A stretch of 64,000 bases of DNA from Actibacterium atlanticum (GTDB lineage Bacteria > Pseudomonadota > Alphaproteobacteria > Rhodobacterales > Rhodobacteraceae), in contig NZ_AQQY01000001.1 in NCBI RefSeq assembly GCF_000671395.1, forward strand, positions 186,001-250,000. Direction: 5' to 3'. Position numbers and translations under genes: made by a program. This document shows positions 20,158 through 29,383 of this stretch, piece after piece. The first letter of the stretch is position 1. Every line of letters begins with the position of its first letter. A model generated the notes under the pieces. It did no database searches, was not told the DNA's origin, and saw nothing but the letters and a program-made list of their open reading frames with translations.

Positions 20158-21153
20158 TCAGGATTGCTTGGGTTTTAAGGAAAGCAGCGCGGATTGGGCG
20201 TTGCGGAAAGATACATCGCCGAACCGGGCCAAGGCCTGCGCGGCCGCCCAGGTGGTCAGCGTTTTCATTGGCTCCTCGATCAGTGGCGCTCGCGAGATCT
20301 GCATGGAGCGTCGTACCAAATTCCGCGCAGTGTCGGCATCTTGGCTGTGCACCGCCCGACGCGCGAGATAGCGCAACTGATACGCGCGCGCAGCGCTTTC
20401 GTGACGTTTAAAAAACTCGGGGGAAAGGGGGCGTAGTTTGGCGACCATGCGTTCCCATGTTTCCAACTGGCGGGCGATATTGGCAGACAGGCCCTGTGCG
20501 TTCAAACGATAGCTGGTCAACAGGCCCGAAACGCCTTGAATCTGCCAATCCGTTTTCAGGGCAAACCGTAGCCAGCACTCGATGTCTTCGGATTGGCGAA
20601 AGGTTTCGTCAAAGACCCAGTCCCTTTGCATCTCGTGTTTAGGGCACCACGCAAGCGCACGTAGCGCCGCGCGCCGAAACATCGGGGCCGAGCCGTTTCC
20701 GATTGGGTTGCGCTTGAACACATGGGCTGCCGTGATGTTTTGCAGCCGGGGCGATTGCGTGTGCCCCGTCTGGATGCTGTGTTCATCGATCAGAACAGAG
20801 CCAGAATAGCTGAGCCCCACCTGAGGTGCCGTATCGAAGTGGTCCATATGCGTGGCCAGCTTAGATGGGTGCCACAGGTCATCGGAGTCGCAGAACCCGA
20901 TGATTTCGCCGTTGGCGGCGGCAATGCCACTGTTGCGCGCACCGGCAAGTCCCCGGTTGGGCTGACGCACAACGCGAATGCGCGGGTCGCGCCCGGCGTG
21001 GTCTTCGGCGATCTGTGCTGTTTCATCTGTCGAGCCGTCATCGATCACGACAATCTCGAAATCATCAAAGCTTTGAGCGCTCAGCGATGCCAGCGTTTCT
21101 GGAAGCGTTTGGGTACTGTTGAAGGCGGGGACGACGATTGAGGCTTTGGGCAT
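20158..21153 (-). CDS. GT2-family glycosyltransferase (a)
   Basis: GT-A fold glycosyltransferase, 331 residues. Seen: SIVVPAFNSTQTLPETLASL at the N-terminus, IVVIDDGSTDET near 35, and the DxD metal motif in GFCDSDDLWHP near 92. The C-terminal third is helical and unlike known accessory domains. It shares its architecture, and clear similarity, with the neighbouring GT2 (b), which looks like a tandem duplication. AGGAG lies 8 bases before ATG 21153, 11 bases after the previous stop. The role is side-chain or backbone sugar addition in the exopolysaccharide repeat. Confidence 0.9.
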   Translation of the reverse strand: MPKASIVVPAFNSTQTLPETLASLSAQSFDDFEIVVIDDGSTDETAQIAEDHAGRDPRIRVVRQPNRGLAGARNSGIAAANGEIIGFCDSDDLWHPSKLATHMDHFDTAPQVGLSYSGSVLIDEHSIQTGHTQSPRLQNITAAHVFKRNPIGNGSAPMFRRAALRALAWCPKHEMQRDWVFDETFRQSEDIECWLRFALKTDWQIQGVSGLLTSYRLNAQGLSANIARQLETWERMVAKLRPLSPEFFKRHESAARAYQLRYLARRAVHSQDADTARNLVRRSMQISRAPLIEEPMKTLTTWAAAQALARFGDVSFRNAQSALLSLKPKQS

Positions 21154-21164
21154 GGGTCTTCTCC

Positions 21165-22088
21165 TTACTGGGCGAACAGGGCGCGGCGCAGTGCGGTTGG
21201 CAGAAGCGGCGCAAGCAGGGCGGCGGCAGCGGTGGCCAAGCCGCGCCTGGGGGGGGATAAAAACGCGTGCGCATCCAGCGATAGGCCTTGGTGCGTCAGC
21301 CGCAGCGCGAGCTTTGGTTCAACGTTCAGGCGCAGGGCACGGCGCGCCAGATATCGCAGGTGCACCGCTTCGGCGGCCGCATTGGGCGCAAACCCGAAAC
21401 GCGCGGCGGTTGCGACGGCGCGCTGGCGCCCCATTTCCATGGCGCGCAAATCTGACGACAGCCCGCCAACGTTGGTGCGATACAAAACATGGCGCTGATT
21501 GACGCCTTGCAGCGTGAAGCCATGCCCGACCAGTCGGATCAGCAACTCCAGATCCTCGTTGTGGATCACCTGCGGGTCGAATCCCTTCAGCGACTGCAGC
21601 ACGCTGCGGCGGATCGTCAGGTTAGAGGTGGTGCAGACCGGGTTCTCTCCTAACAGCATCGGGATCGTAACCGGCCCCGTGGGGACGGTGGACACCGTGC
21701 TTAACTCTGTGGGGGAGTTTTGAAAGAACCCGATCTGCCCAAACATCGCATCGGCGTGAGTGGTGGCAAGGGCCGTTGCGACGTTTTCTAGTTTGTTTGG
21801 AAGCCACAGGTCGTCGGCATCACAAAATGCGATGAAGGTTCCGGTGGCTAAGGTCAGAGCGCCGTAATTGCGCGCATCGCTTGGCCCTTTCCCGGTATTG
21901 ACACACGCCTTGAACCGAGGGTCAGCTTGCTGGGCGCGTTGGGCGATTTCAGCGGTCTGGTCTGTCGAACCATCATCGACGATCCAGGCCTGCCAATCTG
22001 TCACGGTCTGCCGGCGAATGCTGTCCAGCGTCTGTGGCAGGGTTTTGGCGGCGTTGAAGGCGGGAATGACGATTGAGAACTCAGGCAT
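21165..22088 (-). CDS. GT2-family glycosyltransferase (b)
   Basis: GT-A fold glycosyltransferase of 307 residues, paralogous to GT2 (a). It opens FSIVIPAFNAAKTLPQTLDS, has AWIVDDGSTDQTAEIAQRAQ near 35 and the DxD motif FCDADDLWLPNKLE near 92. The start codon overlaps the end of the flippase gene by 8 bases, and AGGAG is present within that gene, so translation is coupled. The shared C-terminal pattern of both GT2s (HLRYLARRA) supports recent duplication followed by divergence in donor or acceptor choice. Confidence 0.9.
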   Translation of the reverse strand: MPEFSIVIPAFNAAKTLPQTLDSIRRQTVTDWQAWIVDDGSTDQTAEIAQRAQQADPRFKACVNTGKGPSDARNYGALTLATGTFIAFCDADDLWLPNKLENVATALATTHADAMFGQIGFFQNSPTELSTVSTVPTGPVTIPMLLGENPVCTTSNLTIRRSVLQSLKGFDPQVIHNEDLELLIRLVGHGFTLQGVNQRHVLYRTNVGGLSSDLRAMEMGRQRAVATAARFGFAPNAAAEAVHLRYLARRALRLNVEPKLALRLTHQGLSLDAHAFLSPPRRGLATAAAALLAPLLPTALRRALFAQ

Positions 22089-23322
22089 TTTGCAAACGCT
22101 CCTTAGTGGCAGAGAGGAAAGCGGCGTTCAGCGCGGGCAGGGCAGCCAGTGTCATCGCGATGCATGACACCAGCAGATAGCCCCATGCGATGGCTGTCAG
22201 GCCTAGGGGGGCCAGCAGAAACGTGTTCAGCATCAGCGCCAGCGTCACAAGCGCGGTGGCTTTCAGCTCTTGCGCGGGGCGTCCCTCGGCGCGCATCCAG
22301 CTGGCGGCGGATGTCCAGAGGACTGTTGGTATGGCAGCAAGACACAGGATTGAGACAACGCCAGACAACTGCGCCCAGTCGTCTCCCAACAACAAGGGCA
22401 CATACCAGGGGGCCAGAACCGCTTGCAGGACCACGACCGGGGCAATCAGGCCAAGCGACAGTGTTATCCCCTGGCGCAGGGATGCGGCCCGGTCCTTGCT
22501 TGCGCATAGGTGAGGAAACAGGACCACCGACAGCGCGACCGAGAATGACGAGGCAAGGCTAAGCCCGGCATTGAAGGCCATGAAATACAGGCCCAGCGCT
22601 TGAGGCCCCAACAGCAGGCCGACCAAAAGTTTATCTGCCTGAAGGCGCAGGGCTTTGACCACCTCGATGCCAAGAACGGCCCAACCAAAGGTTAAGAACG
22701 GGCGTATCGCCGTGGGGTGCGCGTTTGGGTTGCCTTGCCATGGATGCAGTCGGCGCACAGCCATCAGCCAGAACGGCGCCGTCAGCAATCTTGGCAGGAT
22801 CAAGACGATGGCGGCGGGCCACACGATGGCCAGTGCGACCGACAGGATGTTTGAAATCACGACCTGTCCGCCGGCAATCGCCGCGATGGAGCGCATTTTG
22901 CCTGCGCGCATGGCCAGCGCCACCTGCACAAGACCTGCGGGCATGAACAGGTATTCACCGGCCAGTACGAGGATCAGCAGGCAGATCATCACCGATCCGC
23001 CAATGGCCCAAAAGAGGGCAGCAACGGCGACCTGCACGGCGAACAAACCAAGGCACCAAAACCAGAACAGCCGACGCGCTGTGGTGCAGGTGCCTTCCAG
23101 ATCGTGGTCTTTGGCGGCGATGATTCGTTGGCCCACGCCGTTTTCAGTCAGCGCTTTCAGAATATCACCCATGGCCAAAGCAGCTGCCGCAATCCCGATC
23201 TCGGAAGGGCTGAGCATCCGCGCCACGGCAATCACCACAAACAGGCGCGAAGCTTTGGTCGCAAGCTCGGAGGCACCAAAGGCCATCAGGTGGCTGATAA
23301 ATGGGGGCAGGCTGGGTTTCAC
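22081..23322 (-). CDS. Wzx-type polysaccharide flippase (oligosaccharide/MATE superfamily)
   Basis: Inner-membrane lipopolysaccharide flippase of about 413 residues with 12 or more hydrophobic helices, starting in SELATKASRLFVVIAVARML, the RfbX/polysaccharide synthesis opening. It is expected to flip undecaprenyl-linked repeat units to the periplasm. I choose GTG 23322 because GGAG lies exactly 8 bases upstream and it gives the usual N-terminus. Longer frames opening at 23400, 23430 or 23457 would run through the palindromic operator at 23420-23437. It is the first gene of the minus-strand glycosyltransferase operon. Confidence 0.85.
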   Translation of the reverse strand: MKPSLPPFISHLMAFGASELATKASRLFVVIAVARMLSPSEIGIAAAALAMGDILKALTENGVGQRIIAAKDHDLEGTCTTARRLFWFWCLGLFAVQVAVAALFWAIGGSVMICLLILVLAGEYLFMPAGLVQVALAMRAGKMRSIAAIAGGQVVISNILSVALAIVWPAAIVLILPRLLTAPFWLMAVRRLHPWQGNPNAHPTAIRPFLTFGWAVLGIEVVKALRLQADKLLVGLLLGPQALGLYFMAFNAGLSLASSFSVALSVVLFPHLCASKDRAASLRQGITLSLGLIAPVVVLQAVLAPWYVPLLLGDDWAQLSGVVSILCLAAIPTVLWTSAASWMRAEGRPAQELKATALVTLALMLNTFLLAPLGLTAIAWGYLLVSCIAMTLAALPALNAAFLSATKERLQNA

Positions 23323-23419
23323 AATAATGTCTCCGGCTGGGTTCCTTTTCAGATACCGTTGCCGGTGGCTGCCTGTCTTGGACGCGCCGGGAGTGCCCAT
23401 GGCCGCATCTGCGTTGCGG

Positions 23420-23437
23420 CCTATCCGCATGGATAGG
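23420..23437. promoter_or_regulatory. EPS palindrome copy 1 (CCTATCC-GCAT-GGATAGG)
   Basis: Perfect 7-bp inverted repeat with a 4-base spacer, followed two bases later by the half-site CCTTATCC (23440-23447). It lies 98 bases upstream of the flippase start and 83 bases upstream of the Wza-like gene, so it can serve both divergent units. It is one of four copies confined to this locus. Confidence 0.8.
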
Positions 23438-23520
23438 GTCCTTATCCGCACCCCCACATGACGTGGTTAACCAACTGATAGTAACTCTGAGACATAGATA
23501 GTTCAGAGGACTTTACACGT

Positions 23521-24726
23521 ATGAAACACATTCAGACCAATTGCGCCTGTGCCTGCCTGGCTCTGCTGACTGCGTGTGGATCAGCCCCGTCACCCCAAAA
23601 CATCCCGCCCGCGCAGTCGGGTGAGGCCTATCAGGCCCAATATCGTGAACCGCAGGGCAACGGGGCTGAACCAGTTTTGATGTCGGCGCAGATGAATGCG
23701 TCGCGGTGTCTTCCGTCCCTTGGGCTTACGGCAGGGGGGGCTGGTAAGGGCGGGGGGATTGCGGCCCATGCCCTGCGCGGAGAGCGCCTGTCGCGCAATG
23801 ATCTTGTCGACATCCGAGTGGACGAGGATGAAACTTTCAACGGCAATTACGTTGTTTCGCGCGATGGGTTTTTGAAATTGCCCTTCTTGCCGTCTGTGCG
23901 CGCGCAAGGGCGCACTCCGGCCCAGATCGAAGACGATTTGGCCCTCCATCTTTTGGAACAGGGGTTCTATGACGTCGCCCCACGCATTTCTGTACGGGTT
24001 GCAGATTACGCCAGCGTGTCGGTTGCCGTGTCGGGCGCGGTGTTTGAACCCCACGGGGTCGAAATCGGCGGAAGCCCCGGGGATCAGATTGATGTTGCAC
24101 GTCAAAGCGCGCTGGGCGCCTCGACCGAGGCGCGCAATCTGTCTGCCGCCTTGCGAAATGCCGGGGGCGTGCGCCCTGATGCGGATCTTTCCGCGGTCAG
24201 CCTGTATCGTGGCGGGCAAAAGTATCAGCTGGACCTGACGGGGGTGTTTCAGGGCCGCAACATGGTCGACATCATGCTGTTGTCCGGCGATGAGATCGTT
24301 GTGCCCTCGCGCCTGTGTTTTCAGGATGATCTGATGCGCCCCAGCCCTGTCAGCCCGCCGGGCATCACCTTGTTCATGTCGAACCTGACCCAACCTGCCA
24401 CCGGCAACGCCCCCTCGGCCGTGGGGCGCAGTGTGCGCGAGGTTCCCTACGGCACGCGCTTTATGCAGGCGGTGTTTGACACCAACTGTGTGGGCGGGGT
24501 GCGCGCCACCAGCGCACGTCGTTCGGCGTTGTTGTTTACCCGCGACCCGATGACAGGCGTCTCCATCGTGATTGAACGCAGCATCGAAGATCAATTGCGC
24601 CGTGCGGATCGCGATGACTTTGACCCCTATGTTCTGCCCGGAGATTCGATTGCCTGTTACGACAGCGGCGTCACCAATGTCGCCGACGTGGCCCGGGTGT
24701 TGGGGATTGTTAGTGGGATTCCCTAA
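23521..24726 (+). CDS. Wza-like polysaccharide export outer-membrane lipoprotein
   Basis: Outer-membrane polysaccharide secretin-type lipoprotein of 401 residues. The signal peptide ends in the lipobox LTAC (cysteine near residue 19). A Poly_export domain (about 85-165, DLVDIRVDEDETFNGNYVVS then DGFLKLPFL) is followed by SLBB-like segments (VSVAVSGAVFEPHGVEI, and a second near 215-260). Wza proteins form the octameric exit channel for exopolysaccharide. It is divergent from the flippase operon and convergent with the hybrid kinase (14-base gap). Confidence 0.9.
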   Translation: MKHIQTNCACACLALLTACGSAPSPQNIPPAQSGEAYQAQYREPQGNGAEPVLMSAQMNASRCLPSLGLTAGGAGKGGGIAAHALRGERLSRNDLVDIRVDEDETFNGNYVVSRDGFLKLPFLPSVRAQGRTPAQIEDDLALHLLEQGFYDVAPRISVRVADYASVSVAVSGAVFEPHGVEIGGSPGDQIDVARQSALGASTEARNLSAALRNAGGVRPDADLSAVSLYRGGQKYQLDLTGVFQGRNMVDIMLLSGDEIVVPSRLCFQDDLMRPSPVSPPGITLFMSNLTQPATGNAPSAVGRSVREVPYGTRFMQAVFDTNCVGGVRATSARRSALLFTRDPMTGVSIVIERSIEDQLRRADRDDFDPYVLPGDSIACYDSGVTNVADVARVLGIVSGIP

Positions 24727-24740
24727 GCGATGCCTTGGTC

Positions 24741-27218
24741 TTAGCTGACACAAGGGGCGGGTGACGTGCGCCATGCCTTTTGTGCCGTTTCAATCGCCTG
24801 CGCCAGACCCGCGCGATCCCCTGCAGTTGCACGTTCTTCCAACTGAACCAATGCCTCGCGCAGATCGGGGTGGCCAAAGGCGGCGGCACTGCCCGCAATC
24901 TTATGGCATCGCTCGGCGATTTCACGCAGGTCTTCCGGATCGCTTTCCAGCCAATCAAACAGTTCTTGGGCCTCTGCCAGATAGCGGTCCATCAACGCGA
25001 GAATTGAGGCGTTTTCAGCAGCTTGTGGCACGTCTTGTTCGGGCGCGGAGCCTGCGCCCGAGGCGCCGCTGAGAACCAATGAAAGTTCGTATTTGTTCAG
25101 GGGTTTGCCAAGGAAACCTGACATGCCACCTGCGATGAAGCGATCACGCGCGTCGGGGAGCACATTCGCCGACAGGGCGACGATGGGCACATCCTTGCAG
25201 GGGCCTGCGCCATCACGAATGGCCTTGGTGGCAGTCAAACCGTCCATCACTGGCATGCGGATATCCATCAGGATCAGGTCGAAGGGCTGGGTTTGGGCCA
25301 GTGAAACAGCTTCTTGCCCGTTGCGTGCTTCGATTACCTCATGCCCAAGTTTGGTCAGCAGTTCTTCGGTCAGGCGCAGATTGATTTCATTGTCTTCGAC
25401 CAGAAGAATGGTCTGGGATTTGGTGTCTTTAGGCACAGCCTGCGCCGGGGTTTCCGGGGGTGCCACACCGTGAACAAGCGGAAAGGAAAACCAGAACACG
25501 CTTCCCTCGCCCAATGTGCTTTCAGCGCCGATTTCCCCACCCATCGCATCGACAAGACGCCGGGCGATGCCAAGACCCAGACCGGTGCCCGCGACACCGT
25601 CTTCCAAAGGCGCATGCAGGCTTTCAAAGTCGTCAAACACGCGCGGCAAATCCTGTTCGGCTATTCCGACGCCGGTGTCGATGATCCGCACCTCGATACG
25701 ATCAGCCCCATCGCATGCCATACGCTCAAGCTCTATCGCGATGCGGCCGTTACGGGTAAATTTGATCGCATTACCAAGCAGGTTCAGGATCACCTGCTGC
25801 AAGCGGGATTCGTTTGTCGTGACCCAACTCTCCGATGCGCCAATCCAGCTCCACTCCAGCAGGTTCCCATAGGCTTCGGCTGCGCTAAGCTGGCTGTCGA
25901 CGATGTTCTGCATCAACTGGCCAAGGTGGATGGTTTCGTCCTGGCCCTGCACAACGCCGGATTCAAACCGCGCGATATCCAGAACCGCATCCACATGCGA
26001 CATCAAGAGCTTGCCTGATATCCCCATATTGCGGACATAGCGTTGCTGTGATGGCGATAGCTTGGTGTCCTGCAATAGTGAAAGATTGCCCAAAACGCCG
26101 TTCAAAGGTGTGCGAATTTCATGTGTCATCATTGCAAGGAATTCGGCCTTTGCCTGTTCCCCCGCCAAGGCTTTATCGCGCGCGTCGACCAGTTCATTTT
26201 CGGCGGCGACACGACGCGAGATATCCCGAAGGAAGGCGATCACGATCTCATCTTCCCCGGTCTGCGCGGTTTCAAGCGCCAACTCGATTGGAAAAACCTC
26301 ACCATCCCGGCGCTTGCCCTCAAGGCGCACGCGCCCGTGCCCGACGACATGTTTGCTGCCATCTTTTGCATGGCGCGCCATGCCGGCCTCATGGGCGTCG
26401 CGCAGGTGGTCAGGCACACAAATCTCGCCGATGGTGCGCCCCTGAACCTCGTGCGCCTGATACTGAAAAATCCGTTCAGCAGCGGCGTTGAACTCCAGAA
26501 TTCGGCCTGCCTTGTCTGCAACAATCACCGCGTCCAGCGACGTTTGCAACACGGTGTTCATCCGCCCATAGGCCAGTTCTAATTCGTTTCCCCGTGTGCG
26601 GGCTTGCCGACCGACTTTGCGCGCGTGATGCAGAAGCGTGAGCAGCGCGATGACAAGGCAGGTCGCCAGAAACGCAAGCCGCAGCAGGGATTGGGCAATC
26701 TCGGTTCGGCTGTTGTCGGAGTCTTCCGCAAAGACATGCAGGCCAGCGTTGGCGATATCGCGCACGGTTGGGCGTAACGACGTTATCGTTTCTGACATTG
26801 ACCCAAGCGCGGCGATAAGATGTGTCTCGGGGCCATCGATCTGCGGGATCATCTGATCCAGCCCGGCCATCGCCGTCACCAAGGCGCGGTCAAACTCAGG
26901 TACCCTGCGCAAAGGCGCATAAAGGGTGCCCTGCGATAGGGTTTGGAGTCGGCTGTAGATAATGTCGAATTCTTTGCGCACCAAGGGCAGATCAGGGGCC
27001 TGACTGTATCGCGCCTGATCGACGGCGTGCTGAAAGTCCAGAAACTCGACTTCGGCCTGCGACAAGGTCCATTGTGCATTGTCAGAGCGCGCCGTGCTGA
27101 GCACACGCAAGTCCCGCATGACTTCCATGGCCAGAAACACGATCGTGGCCGCACATAAAGCGGCCACGAAAATGGGGATCAGGGACCTTTGAAATCGGAC
27201 GTTGTTCAACAGTCGCAC
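24741..27218 (-). CDS. Membrane hybrid histidine kinase with PAS, REC and HPt domains
   Basis: Multi-step phosphorelay sensor of 825 residues. Transmembrane helix 1 (about 12-32), a periplasmic sensor region 33-176, helix 2 (about 178-197), PAS domain (220-335), HisKA with H366 in MMTHEIRTPLNG, HATPase (about 470-580; NAIKFT, DTGVGI, GTGLGLGI), REC with D652 in LILMDIRMP, and HPt with H772 in CHKIAGSAAAFG. Such a chain ends by phosphorylating a separate regulator; the orphan LuxR-type regulator 2.3 kb away is the obvious candidate. It starts with GTG 27218, 36 bases after the stop of a periplasmic protein gene on the same strand. Confidence 0.93.
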   Translation of the reverse strand: MRLLNNVRFQRSLIPIFVAALCAATIVFLAMEVMRDLRVLSTARSDNAQWTLSQAEVEFLDFQHAVDQARYSQAPDLPLVRKEFDIIYSRLQTLSQGTLYAPLRRVPEFDRALVTAMAGLDQMIPQIDGPETHLIAALGSMSETITSLRPTVRDIANAGLHVFAEDSDNSRTEIAQSLLRLAFLATCLVIALLTLLHHARKVGRQARTRGNELELAYGRMNTVLQTSLDAVIVADKAGRILEFNAAAERIFQYQAHEVQGRTIGEICVPDHLRDAHEAGMARHAKDGSKHVVGHGRVRLEGKRRDGEVFPIELALETAQTGEDEIVIAFLRDISRRVAAENELVDARDKALAGEQAKAEFLAMMTHEIRTPLNGVLGNLSLLQDTKLSPSQQRYVRNMGISGKLLMSHVDAVLDIARFESGVVQGQDETIHLGQLMQNIVDSQLSAAEAYGNLLEWSWIGASESWVTTNESRLQQVILNLLGNAIKFTRNGRIAIELERMACDGADRIEVRIIDTGVGIAEQDLPRVFDDFESLHAPLEDGVAGTGLGLGIARRLVDAMGGEIGAESTLGEGSVFWFSFPLVHGVAPPETPAQAVPKDTKSQTILLVEDNEINLRLTEELLTKLGHEVIEARNGQEAVSLAQTQPFDLILMDIRMPVMDGLTATKAIRDGAGPCKDVPIVALSANVLPDARDRFIAGGMSGFLGKPLNKYELSLVLSGASGAGSAPEQDVPQAAENASILALMDRYLAEAQELFDWLESDPEDLREIAERCHKIAGSAAAFGHPDLREALVQLEERATAGDRAGLAQAIETAQKAWRTSPAPCVS

Positions 27219-27254
27219 GCGTACAGGCTTTCTGACGGGATATCTAAATTACGA

Positions 27255-27770
27255 CTACTGGCGGATTTCCATTCTGTCGAGTTGCCAGATACTGCGCGAG
27301 TAAACGACTTCAGTCCTAAATTTGTTTGAAGACGCATAGGGGTATATCACCCAAAGCGGGCCCTTATCGCGTCGTGACATGGGTTGACCATCCATCGCAT
27401 AGGCGACGATAGGCCCGTCTTCTTGAGCGTCAGACGTGGGGATATCCACAGAATAATCATTGATCGCAACGGCCGAGATGGTCATGCCCGACGCCCCGAC
27501 ATGCTCCAGAAGCGTGTCCAGACGTACCCCGGTGAAGCGATGAACGCCTTCGGTCCAGTTTGTGTCGGTGATGATCTCTGTCGCCTCCAGCGCCTGCAGC
27601 ATTTCAAGATCAAAGGCAGCAGCACCGTTGCCGTTGTCCGCAGTGATTTCCCCGCTGATGGTTAGGATGACGTCGCCACTGGGGGCGGAAAGATCGTCTG
27701 CATAGGTGGCACTTGAAAGGCCCAGGCTAAGAAGAACGACATGCGCCAAGCGCGAAAGGTGGGTGATCAT
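27255..27770 (-). CDS. Periplasmic SUOX-like (molybdopterin-binding domain) small protein
   Basis: A 171-residue exported protein. Signal peptide 1-24 (LSSATYA-DD); the rest resembles the oxidoreductase molybdopterin-binding fold in a short form (LTISGEI at the start, FTGVRLDTLLEHVGASG near 80, and the closing WVIYPYASSNKFRTEVVYSR then SIWQLDRMEI). No cysteine that could bind molybdenum is visible, so it is probably a ligand-binding derivative and not a redox enzyme (inference). Co-transcribed with the hybrid kinase just downstream, it likely acts as its periplasmic sensing partner. AGGAG precedes ATG 27770. EPS palindrome copy 2 is 77 bases upstream. Confidence 0.75.
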   Translation of the reverse strand: MITHLSRLAHVVLLSLGLSSATYADDLSAPSGDVILTISGEITADNGNGAAAFDLEMLQALEATEIITDTNWTEGVHRFTGVRLDTLLEHVGASGMTISAVAINDYSVDIPTSDAQEDGPIVAYAMDGQPMSRRDKGPLWVIYPYASSNKFRTEVVYSRSIWQLDRMEIRQ

Positions 27771-27846
27771 TTGAAACTCCTGAACGGTCTGGACAAACCC
27801 TAGCAAAGCGCGCCCGCCGCTGGCATCTGGGTTTCGGGATAAGGCC

Positions 27847-27864
27847 CCTATCCGTATGGATAGG
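27847..27864. promoter_or_regulatory. EPS palindrome copy 2 (CCTATCC-GTAT-GGATAGG)
   Basis: Perfect 7-bp arms with 4-base spacer. On its left, two bases away, is GGATAAGG (27837-27844), the reverse complement of the CCTTATCC half-site beside copy 1, at the same spacing. It lies upstream of the periplasmic protein/kinase operon on the minus strand. Confidence 0.8.
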
Positions 27865-27885
27865 GTGCCTTGGTTCGACCTGCGC

Positions 27886-29241
27886 TTAATAGGCACCCCG
27901 CCCGGACAGAACTGCCCGCGCTGTCAGCGTCAGCAACAAGAGATCCAGCAAGAAGGACCGTGATCGCACATATGCGACATCCATATCGACCATCTTGTCA
28001 AAACCAATGTCGGCGCGTCCTGAAACTTGCCACAGCCCTGTTATTCCGGGGCGCGCGTTAAGGCGCTCCATTGCGCGCGACGGATAGGCGGCGACTTCTG
28101 ACGGCAGGCCCGGGCGTGGCCCAACCAGTGACATGTCACCTTTGAACACGTTCAGCAGTTGCGGCAGTTCGTCGATAGAAAATCGCCGAAGTACCCGGCC
28201 AATACGGGTTATCCGCGGGTCATGGCGGGACTTGAAGCAAACCCCAGAGCGGTCAGAGCTTTCGCGCAATTCTGCCATCCGGGTCTCTGCATCGGTATGC
28301 ATGCTGCGGAACTTGAAAATCTTGAACGGCGTTCCATTGCGCCCGATCCGGGTCTGGCGGTACAGGACCGGCCCCTTGCTTTCCGCCTTGATCAGCGTCG
28401 AGACCGCCAGAAAGATGGGTGCAATCACCAACAACAAGGCGCTGCTGACGATCAAATCGAATCCGCGTTTCAAAACCGCGTCTCCCGCACCTTTGCGCAG
28501 CGCATCTCGTGCAGCGCGTGCCATGAACTGAAAGTTGCCCAGCAGGTACCGTTTGGCTAATCGGCGCGGCTCTATTGCCAGACGCCAGACCCATTCCATC
28601 TTGGCGGCGCGCACAATTTTTGGGGCGCGCTGAACATTGCCCGCCATAAAGTCCAGAAATGCGCCCACGCCAAGGATCAGTGATGCGTTCAGGTCGCGGG
28701 CATAGCGGTCGATCCACAGCTCTTGCATCGGCACACCAAGCGCGACCAAAACGATATCGGCGCCAGAACCGTTGATATCGGCAACCACCTCTTGCGGGTC
28801 AGCTGCGCCCGCAAATCCATCGCGGGTACCAGCGATCTGCAACCCGGGGATCACAAATGCAAGGTGGCGTGCTGCGGCCTCTGCCGTGCCGGGCGTCCCA
28901 CCAAACAGAAAGACAGATCGCCCTTGTGCCGCTGCCGCGCGCAGCAGTTCGGGGGTGAAATCCGTCCCGTTCAGGTTCTCAGTCAGGTGGTGGCCCGTCA
29001 TGCGCGCCGCCAGCTCAACCCCGATTCCATCTGGCAAAATGAGGTCCGTGCGCCGCAGGGCTGCGGCATATTGGGGATCTCGGGCGCGCACATTGGCACA
29101 GTGGGCATTCAGAAAGTTGACGGTCCGCGCGCCGCCGATCAGAAGCCAGTCAACGGCTTGGCGTGTGGTGGCATCGGCAACGGGAACGCCAAGAATGTCG
29201 AGTTGCTTGGGCGGGCGGGGGAAGTCGGCATCGTGTTTCAT
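27886..29241 (-). CDS. WecG/TagA glycosyltransferase fused to initiating sugar-phosphate transferase
   Basis: A 451-residue fusion. Residues about 15-240 form a GT26 WecG/TagA/CpsF domain (DGIGVELAARMTG, VLVALGVPMQELWIDRY, GVGAFLDFMAGNVQRAPKI). Residues about 255-451 are a WcaJ/ExoY-type phosphoglycosyl transferase with its membrane helix LLLVIAPIFLAVS, KFRSMHTDAE, DELPQLLNVFKGDMSLVGPR and PGITGLWQVSGR. The second part starts repeat-unit synthesis on undecaprenyl phosphate; the first would add the next sugar. GGAG lies 9 bases before ATG 29241. Copy 3 of the palindrome is 143 bases upstream. Confidence 0.92.
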   Translation of the reverse strand: MKHDADFPRPPKQLDILGVPVADATTRQAVDWLLIGGARTVNFLNAHCANVRARDPQYAAALRRTDLILPDGIGVELAARMTGHHLTENLNGTDFTPELLRAAAAQGRSVFLFGGTPGTAEAAARHLAFVIPGLQIAGTRDGFAGAADPQEVVADINGSGADIVLVALGVPMQELWIDRYARDLNASLILGVGAFLDFMAGNVQRAPKIVRAAKMEWVWRLAIEPRRLAKRYLLGNFQFMARAARDALRKGAGDAVLKRGFDLIVSSALLLVIAPIFLAVSTLIKAESKGPVLYRQTRIGRNGTPFKIFKFRSMHTDAETRMAELRESSDRSGVCFKSRHDPRITRIGRVLRRFSIDELPQLLNVFKGDMSLVGPRPGLPSEVAAYPSRAMERLNARPGITGLWQVSGRADIGFDKMVDMDVAYVRSRSFLLDLLLLTLTARAVLSGRGAY

Positions 29242-29383
29242 GGGAAAAGCTCCGAAAGTTCATTGCTTTTTCCTTGCCAAGCGGAAGGGGCTGGCCGCAA
29301 TTTCGCACCCGGACAGGCCGGTAACGCAATGGCATGCGGCCATCGTCCCGGAGGGGTACCACTTGACCGCACCCCGCCCTGTT

